Assembly: GCA_036653535.1 (NCBI GenBank)
Contig: JAVVTR010000005.1
Coordinates: 24,055 to 88,054, forward strand
Direction: 5' to 3'
Length of the DNA stretch: 64,000 bases
Source of the DNA: JAVVTR01 sp036653535
GTDB lineage: Bacteria; Bacteroidota; Bacteroidia; Bacteroidales; P3
Numbering within the stretch: the stretch's first letter is position 1; each line of letters opens with the position of its first letter. Below, piece by piece: positions 43,561 through 52,563 of the stretch. The position numbers were made by a program, and so were the translations under genes. The notes beneath the pieces are model-generated. The model was not told where the DNA came from and searched no databases. It saw only the letters and a program-made list of their open reading frames with translations.

Positions 43561-44718
43561 TTATTGTTTAGTAGCTCCCAAAGCATCTATTTTTTCCTGC
43601 ATTTTCTTTGCTTCCTCTGTCTTGCGAAGATGTGTATAAATACCCTTTAGTGTAGTCATTGCATCAATGTTATCGGGTTGTGTCGCTATCACTTTCTCCA
43701 AATAAGGAATCGCTTTATTCAAAGCTTCATTCGCTAAAGCTTGCCCCTTTTCATATTTTTGAGTTTCTTCCAAAGGAAGATTATCGGCCTCTGATTTTAT
43801 CTTTATTCCCTTATTTACATAAAATGCACCTAAATTGTAAACAGCCTCTTTATATTCTGGATTCAACTCTAAAGCTTTTTTATAAGCAGCTTCTGCCTTA
43901 TTTTCTTGATTGCCATTTTCATAAGCTATGCCAATATACAAATATAAAGAAGGTGTTGTTGCCCATTTAGCAAGAGCCTCCGATAGAATTTTTTCTGCCT
44001 TTTCGTTATTACCCAATCGTAAGTTTATAGCTGCAGCCGAAGTATATGCAATAGAATCTTCTCCAAAACGTTCTACTAATAAAGCTGCAATTTGTTCCGC
44101 TTCTTTTTTCTTATCTAAACGAAAATACACATCCCCTAAACCGGTATAAATTCCCATCATAGGATATTTACAATCTACCAAAAATTGATATTTTTCCGCT
44201 GCTTTTTCCAATTGATCATCATTAGCTGCAGATAAGGCTATATTAAAAATTGCAGAAGTATCTAAAGCCCCGTTTTTTTCGCTAAGCACCGCCGATTTTT
44301 CAAAAGCAGAGGTTGCTTCATTATACTTTTTCTCCTGAAACTTATCCGCTCCTTTATTGTAATATGCCAAGGCCAATTTCGGCCATTCTAAACTTACCAA
44401 AATTTGATTTTTATCGGAAAGATCCAATTCCAAAGCCTTAAGAAAAGAAGCATAAGCAGAATCTTCCGCATTCACATAATTTCTTGCAAAAAAAGCATTA
44501 GCGGCTACTCCCATGTAAACACGACCTCTTACAATCCAAGTATTAGCCGAATACATAGACTCCGGATCCTTAATAGCCTCATTTATAGCTTCTACAGCCT
44601 TATCTAAACTCTGTGAAGAAAGATTTTTAGTTGCTGTTTTTACTAATTTAGATTGTGAAAACCCAATCTCAAATGTTCCCAACAAAGCTAAAGCAACAAT
44701 AAAGATTTTCTTTGTCAT
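43561..44718 (-). CDS. Exported tetratricopeptide-repeat protein
   Basis: 385 residues with a signal peptide (MTKKIFIVALALLGTFEIGFSQ, cleavage expected after GFS). The remainder is helical TPR repeats, for example ALAYYNKGADKFQEKKYNEATSAFEKS, AIFNIALSAANDDQLEKAAEKYQFLV and YLYIGIAYENGNQENKAEAAYKKALELNPEYKEAVYNLGAFYVNKG. No catalytic domain is visible, so it is probably a periplasmic scaffold. It follows gyrA after 21 bases. Specific partners unknown. Confidence 0.8.
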   Translation of the reverse strand: MTKKIFIVALALLGTFEIGFSQSKLVKTATKNLSSQSLDKAVEAINEAIKDPESMYSANTWIVRGRVYMGVAANAFFARNYVNAEDSAYASFLKALELDLSDKNQILVSLEWPKLALAYYNKGADKFQEKKYNEATSAFEKSAVLSEKNGALDTSAIFNIALSAANDDQLEKAAEKYQFLVDCKYPMMGIYTGLGDVYFRLDKKKEAEQIAALLVERFGEDSIAYTSAAAINLRLGNNEKAEKILSEALAKWATTPSLYLYIGIAYENGNQENKAEAAYKKALELNPEYKEAVYNLGAFYVNKGIKIKSEADNLPLEETQKYEKGQALANEALNKAIPYLEKVIATQPDNIDAMTTLKGIYTHLRKTEEAKKMQEKIDALGATKQ

Positions 44719-44739
44719 TTTTTCGTTTATTTAAATTTA

Positions 44740-47322
44740 TTATTCTTTTATGATATTTGAACTGTTATTATCGGAGGCGGAAAAATCTGCACTCTCCTTC
44801 GTTTCCAAAGGAATGGTTTCTGTAGGATCCAAAGTCACATCCATCATTTCCTCTTCCAATAGTTCCTCTTCCGGATCAGCATCCACTTTGGTAACGGAAG
44901 CAATAGCGTCTTTGCCACGAAGGTCTATTAATTTTACCCCTTGTGTAGCACGACCTACTATTCTTAAATCTTTCACTGCCATACGCAAAATAATACCAGA
45001 TTTATTTATGATCATTAAATCGTTATTATCGGTTACATCCTTAATTGCTATAAGCGCTCCTGTTTTATCCGTAACACTTATGGTTTTTACCCCCTTACCG
45101 CCTCTATTAGTTTCTCTATAATCTTCTAACTTAGAGCGTTTCCCATATCCATTTTCCGATACGACTAAAACATCACAATCCGGAGAATCTATACAAATCA
45201 TTCCCACCACTTCATCTTCCGCATTCGACAAACTAATACCTCTTACACCGGAAGCGCTTCGTCCCATAGCCCTAACCTTTGTTTCCTGGAAACGAATAGA
45301 CTTTCCTGAACGCAAAGCCATCATAATGGCTGCTTTTCCATCGGTAAGTTTAGCCTCCAATAATTGATCTCCCTCCCTAACTGTAACAGCAATAATCCCG
45401 TTTTGCCGAGGTTTGGAATAGGCCTCTAAAGAGGTTTTCTTTATAATACCCTTTTTAGTACAAAGAACTATATAATTATTATTAACATATTCTTGATCCC
45501 GTAAATCTTTTACGTTAATATAAGCCATCACCTTGTCTTCCGATGTAATATTAATTACATTTTGAATAGCTCGCCCCTTAGACTGACGTGTTCCTTCTGG
45601 TATTTCAAAAACACGCATCCAATAACATTTTCCTTTTTCCGTGAAGAACAACATATAATTGTGCATGGAGGCCACAAACAAATGTTCTACAAAATCTTCC
45701 GTTCTAACCTCAGAACCTTTCATGCCTTTACCACCTCGGTTTTGGCAGCGATATTCACTTAAAGGAGTACGCTTAATATAACCTAAACGAGAAATGGTGA
45801 TCACCACATCTTCGTCGGCAATAGTATCTTCTATACGAAAATCAGCAGAATCATAAACAATATGCGAACGACGCTCATCCCCATACTTTTCTTTCATTTC
45901 TAAGGTCTCCTGCTTAACAATATCCATTCTCAGAGCCTCATCCGATAATATATTATGACAACGATCTATAAACTTCATTAAATCGGCATATTCCTGTTCG
46001 ATTTTCTCCCGCTCCAATCCCGTAAGTTGTCCCAAGCGCATTTCCACAATGGCTTTCACCTGAATCTCACTTAGCTCAAATCTTGCCATAAGTTCCGCCT
46101 TGGCTAAATCCACTGTTTTAGAGCCTCTTATTATAGCAATAACTTCATCTAAGTGATCTAACGCTATTAGTAAGCCTCGTAAAATATGAGCACGTTTCTC
46201 CGCTTCCGCTAATTCAAATTCTGTTCTTCGAATTACAATTTGATGTCTGTGTTCTACGTAATATTTAATAAGATCCCGCAAATTCAATAACTGCGGCTTA
46301 TTATTAACTAAAGCTATATTATTAACACTAAAGGAGGATTGTAGGGCTGTAAGTTGATACAATTTATTTAATACCACATTAGGAATAGCTTCTCTTTTCA
46401 ATTCAAAAACCACCCTTAATCCATTTCGATCCGACTCATCTCTAATATCACTAATTCCCTCTATTTTTTTATCATTCACAAGATCGGCGATTTTTTTAAT
46501 CATTTCCGCCTTGTTTACTTGATAAGGAATAGAAGTAACTATAATATGATTATGTCCAGTATCGGTAGTTTCTACTGTAGCTTCCCCTCTCATTATCACT
46601 CGCCCCATACCGGTTAAAAAAGCTTCTTTCACTCCATCATAACCATAAATGATGCCCCCTGTAGGAAAATCAGGAGCTTTTACATATTGCATTAATTCTT
46701 CTACCGTTATGTCATGGTTAGCTATATAGGCCACAATTCCATCACAGACTTCCGAAAGATTATGTGGAGCCATATTAGTAGCCATCCCAACGGCAATTCC
46801 AGAGCCCCCATTAACCAACAAGTTGGGTATTTTAGACGGCAAAACAGTAGGTTCCTGCAAAGAATCATCAAAATTATTTTGCATATCTACGGTATTCTTG
46901 TCGATATCGGCCATTAGCTCTTCCGTTAATTTGCACATACGAGCTTCCGTATAACGCATAGCTGCTGGTGGATCTTGATCTATAGATCCAAAATTCCCTT
47001 GACCATCTATAAGCGGGTAACGCATAGACCAATCCTGTGCCATACGAACCATAGCTCCATACACCGAACCATCCCCATGCGGGTGATATTTACCGAGTAC
47101 TTCTCCGACAATTCTTGCAGATTTTTTATAAGAGCTCGTTGAATTAATTCCGTTTTCATTCATTGCGAATAAAATACGACGATGAACCGGTTTCATTCCA
47201 TCCCTCACATCGGGCAAAGCACGAGCGACAATCACAGACATAGAATAATCTATATAAGCCGACTGCATCTGTTTATCAATATCTACCCGTACAATCCGCT
47301 CTTTTTCTCCTGTTTCTTCCAT
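44740..47322 (-). CDS. gyrA: DNA gyrase subunit A
   Basis: 860 residues. Catalytic subunit of type II topoisomerase. The breakage-reunion domain has the catalytic tyrosine in AAMRYTEARM (Tyr124). Six-bladed C-terminal DNA-wrapping repeats follow (SRLGYIKRTPLSEYRCQNRGGKG, the GyrA-box-like NRGGKGVK), and the protein ends in a long acidic tail (EELLEEEMMD). The quinolone pocket reads HPHGDGSVYGAM, with Gly85 and Gly89 where Escherichia coli has Ser83 and Asp87. A candidate promoter (TAATTTCG at 47379-47386 with TTG 20 bases upstream) is divergent from clpC. Confidence 0.97.
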   Translation of the reverse strand: MEETGEKERIVRVDIDKQMQSAYIDYSMSVIVARALPDVRDGMKPVHRRILFAMNENGINSTSSYKKSARIVGEVLGKYHPHGDGSVYGAMVRMAQDWSMRYPLIDGQGNFGSIDQDPPAAMRYTEARMCKLTEELMADIDKNTVDMQNNFDDSLQEPTVLPSKIPNLLVNGGSGIAVGMATNMAPHNLSEVCDGIVAYIANHDITVEELMQYVKAPDFPTGGIIYGYDGVKEAFLTGMGRVIMRGEATVETTDTGHNHIIVTSIPYQVNKAEMIKKIADLVNDKKIEGISDIRDESDRNGLRVVFELKREAIPNVVLNKLYQLTALQSSFSVNNIALVNNKPQLLNLRDLIKYYVEHRHQIVIRRTEFELAEAEKRAHILRGLLIALDHLDEVIAIIRGSKTVDLAKAELMARFELSEIQVKAIVEMRLGQLTGLEREKIEQEYADLMKFIDRCHNILSDEALRMDIVKQETLEMKEKYGDERRSHIVYDSADFRIEDTIADEDVVITISRLGYIKRTPLSEYRCQNRGGKGMKGSEVRTEDFVEHLFVASMHNYMLFFTEKGKCYWMRVFEIPEGTRQSKGRAIQNVINITSEDKVMAYINVKDLRDQEYVNNNYIVLCTKKGIIKKTSLEAYSKPRQNGIIAVTVREGDQLLEAKLTDGKAAIMMALRSGKSIRFQETKVRAMGRSASGVRGISLSNAEDEVVGMICIDSPDCDVLVVSENGYGKRSKLEDYRETNRGGKGVKTISVTDKTGALIAIKDVTDNNDLMIINKSGIILRMAVKDLRIVGRATQGVKLIDLRGKDAIASVTKVDADPEEELLEEEMMDVTLDPTETIPLETKESADFSASDNNSSNIIKE

Positions 47323-47378
47323 TTTTGTATTTATATCTTACTGTAATACAGCATATTACCGTATTTAAAACTATAACA

Positions 47379-47409
47379 CGAAATTAATCATTTTTCCTGC
47401 ATTTTCCAA
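47379..47409 (-). promoter_or_regulatory. Candidate gyrA promoter
   Basis: On the minus strand TTG (47407-47409), 20 bases, TAATTTCG (47379-47386, one mismatch to TAnnTTTG). The leader to the ATG would be about 50 bases and includes a small CTGTA-A-TACAG palindrome (47341-47351). Confidence 0.4.
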
Positions 47410-47486
47410 GCTTTTTTATCAACAATAATGACACTTATCAACAATTACAAAAGCTTATTCTGCATTTTATTTTAACCCTTTTAAAC

Positions 47487-47517
47487 TTGTGCTTTTATAG
47501 AAATACTATTATCTTTG
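47487..47517 (+). promoter_or_regulatory. Promoter of clpC (TTG-20-TATCTTTG)
   Basis: TTG at 47487-47489, 20 bases, TATCTTTG at 47510-47517. The ATG of clpC is at 47542. Both elements match the Bacteroidota consensus. Confidence 0.65.
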
Positions 47518-47541
47518 TACATAATCATCACTAAATATTTT

Positions 47542-50070
47542 ATGGAAGTTAACATTTCAGAAGCACTTAAAAACATACTCACATACGGTATAGAAGAAGC
47601 AAACCGCATAGGTAACGATTACGTAGGAGTTGAACATGTTTTTTTAGGAATACTACGAGAGGGCAATAACAATGCTGTCAAAGCACTATCTAAATTTAAC
47701 ATAGATCTAAAAGACCTAAAAAAAAGAGTAGAGGAAGCTATAGAACCAGAATTAGAAAGCGAAACCTTTCCAAAACAAAAAGACATACAGCTCCCTTTAA
47801 ATAAGCAAATTGACCGTATGCTAAAAGTTATGTATTTAGAGAGCAGGAGCCTACAGCAAGAACAAGTGGAACCAGAACACACTTTATTGGCAATTCTTAA
47901 AGACGAATCTGCTCTATTAACCGGAATTTTAAATACCATGGGAGTTAATTACGAAAATTATAGAAGCGAGCTCCAAAAAATCTCACCATTAAACCATAAA
48001 AGTTCAGATTCCTTAGAGGGAATTGATATGCACGAGTACGGAGAAGATAAACCAAACGAAAATAAAAATTCTGCTTCTAAAATTTCGGATCCCAAAAGCA
48101 AAACCCCCGTATTAGATAATTTTGGACGAGATTTAATTAAGGCAGCAGAAGAAAATCGCTTAGATCCCATCGTTGGACGTCAAAAAGAATTAGACCGTAT
48201 TGCTCAAATTTTAAGCCGTCGAAAAAAGAACAACCCTATTCTTATTGGAGAACCGGGAGTAGGAAAGTCTGCTATTGCAGAAGGCTTAGCTTTACGCATT
48301 GTTCAAAAAAAAGTACCCCGCATACTGCTATGCAAAAGGATCATTACCTTAGACATAGCCTCTATTGTTGCTGGAACAAAGTATCGAGGACAGTTTGAAG
48401 AAAGAATGAAAGCGATTCTAAATGAGCTGGAAAAACATCCGGAAATCATCGTCTTTATGGACGAAATTCATACTATTGTAGGAGCCGGCAATACCTCCGG
48501 TGCATTAGATGCTTCCAATATGCTCAAACCGGCTTTGGCCAGAGGAGAAATTCAATGTATTGGAGCTACAACCTTAGATGAGTATCGCCAATGTATAGAA
48601 AAAGACGGAGCCTTAGAAAGAAGATTTCAAAAAGTAATAATAGAAGCCACTACCCCTGCTGAGACTTTGGAAATACTCCAAAATATTAAAGGGAAATACG
48701 AAGATCATCATTTAGTTAGCTACAGCGAAGAAGCTTTAAAAGCCTGTGTTTCTTATACTAATAGATATATTACCGATAGATTTCTTCCCGACAAAGCCAT
48801 AGACGCCTTAGATGAAGCTGGTGCTAAAGTGCATATTCGCGATGTACAAACTTCCAAAGAGGTAGAGGAAATAGAAGGACAACTATCTATTGCTAAAGAG
48901 GATATGATGACGGCAATCAAAAAACAAGAATTCGAAACCGCCGCTCAAATCAGAGATTTAATGAGTAAACTAAGTACTTCTTTAGAAGAGGCTAACACCG
49001 CATGGGAAAAACAAGCAAGAGAAAATAAGATAGAAGTTAAGCAAGAAGATGTAGCCGAAGTTATTGCCATGATGTCTGGAGTCCCCATCCAAAAAGTAGC
49101 TCAAAACGAAATGTTACAACTTCTAAAAATGGAAGAACAATTGCAGTCTTTGGTTATTGGACAAAATGAGGCCATTCATAATATTGTAAGAGCTATACGT
49201 CGTAATCGCACCGGTCTAAAAGATCCTTCTAGACCCATAGGTAGCTTTATTTTTCTTGGTCCCACAGGGGTTGGAAAAACCTATCTTACTAAAATGCTAT
49301 CCAAATATATGTTTGATTCCGAATCGGCACTTATTAGAATTGACATGAGCGAATACATGGAAAAATTCGCTGTTTCTCGCCTTATAGGCTCCCCCCCAGG
49401 GTATGTAGGCTACGAAGATGGAGGACAACTAACGGAAAAAGTACGACGGAAACCATATTCTATCGTACTATTCGATGAAATAGAAAAGGCACATCCCGAT
49501 ATTTTTCATCTACTTTTACAGGTTTTAGATGATGGTCAACTCACCGATGGATTAGGAAGAAAAGTAGATTTTAAAAACACTATTATTATCATGACCTCCA
49601 ACCTCGGTTCACGTCAAGTAAAAGACTTTGGGCAAGGAGTTGGATTTTATACCATGTCTAAGGAAGCGGAAAAGAGTAAATATGCACGTGCAATAATAGA
49701 AAAAGCGCTAAAAAAGCAATTCGCTCCAGAGTTTTTAAATCGTATTGATGAAATTGTTGTTTTTAATAATTTGGAACAAAAAGATATTTTCAAAATTATT
49801 GATATGGAGCTAATTCAATTAAAAGATCGTCTCCAAGAAATGGGTATGCAATTACTTGTCACAGAGGGAGCCAAAAGTTTTTTAAATGAGAAAGGCTGGG
49901 ATCCTGAATTTGGAGCACGACCTTTAAAACGAGCCATTGAACGATATGTGGAAGATCCTTTAGCTGAAGAAATTGTAAAAGGCACTCTAAAAAGTGGACA
50001 AACTATTGTAATAGACAGTAATTCAGAAAAGAAACAATTAGATATAACAACCAAAAATGGAGAGAATTAA
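47542..50070 (+). CDS. clpC: ATP-dependent Clp protease ATP-binding subunit ClpC
   Basis: 842 residues from the ATG at 47542 (MEVNISEALKNILTYG). AAA+ unfoldase that feeds ClpP. A double Clp-N domain (about 1-145) is followed by AAA1 with GEPGVGKSAIAEGLA and FMDEIHTIVGAG. The UVR motif in the middle (AIKKQEFETAAQIRDLMSKL) marks ClpC rather than ClpA or ClpB. AAA2 has GPTGVGKT, DMSEYMEKFAVSRLIGSPPGYVG and the ClpP-docking loop VGF in QGVGFYTM. It has its own promoter. Its last bases overlap smpB by four, inside a palindrome shared by both genes. Confidence 0.96.
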   Translation: MEVNISEALKNILTYGIEEANRIGNDYVGVEHVFLGILREGNNNAVKALSKFNIDLKDLKKRVEEAIEPELESETFPKQKDIQLPLNKQIDRMLKVMYLESRSLQQEQVEPEHTLLAILKDESALLTGILNTMGVNYENYRSELQKISPLNHKSSDSLEGIDMHEYGEDKPNENKNSASKISDPKSKTPVLDNFGRDLIKAAEENRLDPIVGRQKELDRIAQILSRRKKNNPILIGEPGVGKSAIAEGLALRIVQKKVPRILLCKRIITLDIASIVAGTKYRGQFEERMKAILNELEKHPEIIVFMDEIHTIVGAGNTSGALDASNMLKPALARGEIQCIGATTLDEYRQCIEKDGALERRFQKVIIEATTPAETLEILQNIKGKYEDHHLVSYSEEALKACVSYTNRYITDRFLPDKAIDALDEAGAKVHIRDVQTSKEVEEIEGQLSIAKEDMMTAIKKQEFETAAQIRDLMSKLSTSLEEANTAWEKQARENKIEVKQEDVAEVIAMMSGVPIQKVAQNEMLQLLKMEEQLQSLVIGQNEAIHNIVRAIRRNRTGLKDPSRPIGSFIFLGPTGVGKTYLTKMLSKYMFDSESALIRIDMSEYMEKFAVSRLIGSPPGYVGYEDGGQLTEKVRRKPYSIVLFDEIEKAHPDIFHLLLQVLDDGQLTDGLGRKVDFKNTIIIMTSNLGSRQVKDFGQGVGFYTMSKEAEKSKYARAIIEKALKKQFAPEFLNRIDEIVVFNNLEQKDIFKIIDMELIQLKDRLQEMGMQLLVTEGAKSFLNEKGWDPEFGARPLKRAIERYVEDPLAEEIVKGTLKSGQTIVIDSNSEKKQLDITTKNGEN

Positions 50071-50083
50071 ATTCTCTCCATTT
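50055..50083. terminator. Palindrome at the overlapping clpC/smpB 3' ends
   Basis: Perfect 14-base arms (AAATGGAGAGAATT/AATTCTCTCCATTT) around one central A. It codes the final residues and stops of both convergent genes. T-rich sequence follows on the plus strand (TTTCCCTTTTT), so it probably acts as a bidirectional terminator. Confidence 0.6.
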
Positions 50084-50516
50084 CCCTTTTTAAATCTTTT
50101 TCCTTAATTATTTCTCGCTTATCATAAGATTTTTTACCCTTAGCCAATGCTATTTCCACCTTGGCTCTTCCCTTTTCGTCTATAAATAACAATACAGGTA
50201 TAATAGTGAGTCCTTTTTCCTTTACCTTAGTTTGTAATTTATGTAATTCCCTTTTGCTTAGTAATAATTTTCTATCCCTACGGGGATCGTGATTAAATGC
50301 AGTACCATAGGTATATTCCGATACGTGCATGTTTTTTATAAATAACTCTTGCTCTACAAAAAGACAATATGCTTCGTTAATGCTGGCCTTACTCTCCCGA
50401 ATAGATTTTATCTCTGTTCCTGTTAATACTAATCCTGCAGTAACTCTATCTAACAAAAAAAACTGATACTCTGCTTTTTTGTTTTTAATTTTTATATCTG
50501 ATTTTAGGCGAGCCAT
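50067..50516 (-). CDS. smpB: SsrA-binding protein SmpB
   Basis: 149 residues. Binds tmRNA and delivers it to stalled ribosomes in trans-translation. Conserved blocks: NKKAEYQFFLLDRVTAGLVLTGTEIKSIRESKASI, AYCLFVEQELFIKNMHVSEY, DPRRDRKLLLSKRELHKL, and the C-terminal KGKKSYDKREIIKEKDLKRE tail that enters the decoding site. The tmRNA gene is not in the window. It overlaps the end of clpC by four bases and the upstream phosphomannomutase by 13. Confidence 0.95.
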   Translation of the reverse strand: MARLKSDIKIKNKKAEYQFFLLDRVTAGLVLTGTEIKSIRESKASINEAYCLFVEQELFIKNMHVSEYTYGTAFNHDPRRDRKLLLSKRELHKLQTKVKEKGLTIIPVLLFIDEKGRAKVEIALAKGKKSYDKREIIKEKDLKREMERI

Positions 50517-51856
50517 TTTTCCAAAATTTCATTGGCTTTAGCCAATTTTTCTTGTAATATTTTTTGGTTCGTAGCCTCCATAATCAAACGTAAATAAGGT
50601 TCTGTATTAGACGGGCGCACATTAAACCACCATTGAGTAAATTCTATACGATAACCATCAAAATCAAAAAATGCTATTGGTTCTTCTTTCGCTGTAAAAT
50701 AATTTTTCAGCGCCTCCATAGCTCCTTCCTTATCTTCAATTCGTAAATTAATTTCCCCGGAATTGGCGTATGTAGCAATTTCCATTATCAGTTGCGAAAC
50801 CGTTTTCCCCTTTTTTTTATATTCGCTAAAAATGTGCAACAATAAAGAACTAGCCATTAATCCGGAATCCGAATAATTAAAATCTCTAAAATAATAATGT
50901 CCAGCCAATTCTCCGCCAAAAACACCATCTATTTCCCTTAATTTAAGAGCGGCATAAGCCCGTCCAACTCTCCACATTTCCATACTTCCTCCTAATTTTT
51001 CAATATAGGTTTTCACCGCTTTAGAAGTTCGTATATCCTGTAAAACATTCCCTTTTAAACCCTTCTCTTTCAAGAAATAAAGCCCCAACACCGCTATCAT
51101 TAAATCTGGAGATATAAATTTGGAATTTTCATCTACAAACATAACCCTATCGGCATCTCCATCAAAAACAACCCCTATATCTGCGTGTACTTTCTGTACT
51201 AACTTTTGAATATCTACAATGTTTTCCGGTTCCAACGGATTTGCCTCATGGTTTGGAAAGGTACCATCCAAGGTGTCAAAAATATAATGCGGCTGATTAC
51301 CATACAAATCTCTTACAAAAATGGATGCCATTCCATTCGAACAATCCATCGCTATATTTAAATTAGATATGTCCTTGACCCATTTTTTTTGAAACTGTAG
51401 ATAGGCTTCTTTCTGAGAAAATTCCACGACTTTCCCTTTCTTAGAAACAGGAGTAACTATCCTCTCTTGGAGCCATCTTTCTAATTGGCCCAAACCTGTG
51501 TCATAGCCTACAGGAAGTGCATTTTCTCGAGATATTTTAAGCCCATTATACTCTTTCGGATTATGGGAAGCCGTAATCATAACCGATGCCATAAACTTAA
51601 ATTCTGCCGTTGCCCAATAAACCATAGGAGTGGTAGTTATTCCCAAATCATACACTGTAGCTCCAGCATCTTCTATTCCTTTACAAAGAAAAGCAAAAAT
51701 TTCAGGAGAAGAAATGCGAACATCTCTTCCTACCAATATTTTTTTTGTATCCAATAATTCTGGAAGGAAATATCCGATTTTATAAACATCTTCTTTTCCA
51801 AAATCTTTATTGTATACCCCTCTAATATCGTATGCTTTAAATGCTCCCATAATCAT
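50504..51856 (-). CDS. manB: Phosphomannomutase/phosphoglucomutase
   Basis: 450 residues (an internal ATG at 51850 is an equally good start). Alpha-D-phosphohexomutase: phosphoserine loop TASHNPKEYNGLK, metal loop VFDGDADRVMFVD, sugar loop GGELAGHYYFRD, and the phosphate-binding RPSNTEPYLRLIMEA. With the manC-like gene at 56995 it supplies GDP-mannose for surface glycans, and it may also serve glucose 1-phosphate. It lies eight bases after trmD and overlaps smpB by 13 bases. PMM versus PGM preference cannot be read from sequence. Confidence 0.9.
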   Translation of the reverse strand: MIMGAFKAYDIRGVYNKDFGKEDVYKIGYFLPELLDTKKILVGRDVRISSPEIFAFLCKGIEDAGATVYDLGITTTPMVYWATAEFKFMASVMITASHNPKEYNGLKISRENALPVGYDTGLGQLERWLQERIVTPVSKKGKVVEFSQKEAYLQFQKKWVKDISNLNIAMDCSNGMASIFVRDLYGNQPHYIFDTLDGTFPNHEANPLEPENIVDIQKLVQKVHADIGVVFDGDADRVMFVDENSKFISPDLMIAVLGLYFLKEKGLKGNVLQDIRTSKAVKTYIEKLGGSMEMWRVGRAYAALKLREIDGVFGGELAGHYYFRDFNYSDSGLMASSLLLHIFSEYKKKGKTVSQLIMEIATYANSGEINLRIEDKEGAMEALKNYFTAKEEPIAFFDFDGYRIEFTQWWFNVRPSNTEPYLRLIMEATNQKILQEKLAKANEILEKWLA

Positions 51857-51864
51857 CTACTTTG

Positions 51865-52557
51865 TTATTCTTTTAATAAATCCGGTCTTCTATCCTTGGT
51901 TCTTTTTATAGCCATATCATAACGCCATTGATCTATTTTTCGATCATTACCACTCAACAATATTTCCGGCACCCTCCACCCATTATATTCCGCAGGACGA
52001 GTATACACAGGGGGCGAAAGTAAACCATCCTGAAAAGAATCACTCAAAGCAGAAGTTTCGTCATTTAATACTCCTGGAATAAGACGCACTACTGAATCTG
52101 TAATTACCGCTGCTGCTAATTCTCCTCCTGATAAGACATAATCACCTATGGATATTTCTTTCGTTATCAGATGCTCCCTCACTCTCTCATCCACCCCTTT
52201 GTAATGTCCACAAAGGAGAATCAAATTAGAAGATAGAGACAAGGTATTTGCCATAGATTGATTCAAAACCGGAGCATCCGGAGTAGGAAAAATAACTTCA
52301 TCATAATGGCGCTCCTCTTGTAAAGAAACTATACACCGAGCTATAGGTTCTATGGACATAACCATACCCGCAGCACCTCCATAAGAGCCATCATCTACAG
52401 AATGATGCTTATCCAAGCTATAATCTCTCAGATTGTGAAGAAACAACTCCATTAAACCTTTATTTTGAGCTCTTTTCAAAATAGAATAACGAAGAAATCC
52501 CTCAAACATTTCCGGAAAAAGACTAATAATATCTATTCTCAATTTGGGGGTTTGCAC
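51865..52557 (-). CDS. trmD: tRNA (guanine(37)-N1)-methyltransferase
   Basis: 230 residues from a GTG start. SPOUT-class enzyme that makes m1G37 in tRNA to prevent frameshifting. Signatures: IDIISLFPEMFEGFLRYSI, HHSVDDGSYGGAAGMVM, the knot LILLCGHYKGVDERV, and SIGDYVLSGGELAAAVITDSVVRLIPGVL. The C-terminus has PPVYTRPAEYNGWRVPEILLSG, the usual tRNA-binding tail. It lies between the DUF349 gene (6 bases) and manB (8 bases). Confidence 0.96.
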   Translation of the reverse strand: MQTPKLRIDIISLFPEMFEGFLRYSILKRAQNKGLMELFLHNLRDYSLDKHHSVDDGSYGGAAGMVMSIEPIARCIVSLQEERHYDEVIFPTPDAPVLNQSMANTLSLSSNLILLCGHYKGVDERVREHLITKEISIGDYVLSGGELAAAVITDSVVRLIPGVLNDETSALSDSFQDGLLSPPVYTRPAEYNGWRVPEILLSGNDRKIDQWRYDMAIKRTKDRRPDLLKE

Positions 52558-52563
52558 AGATTC

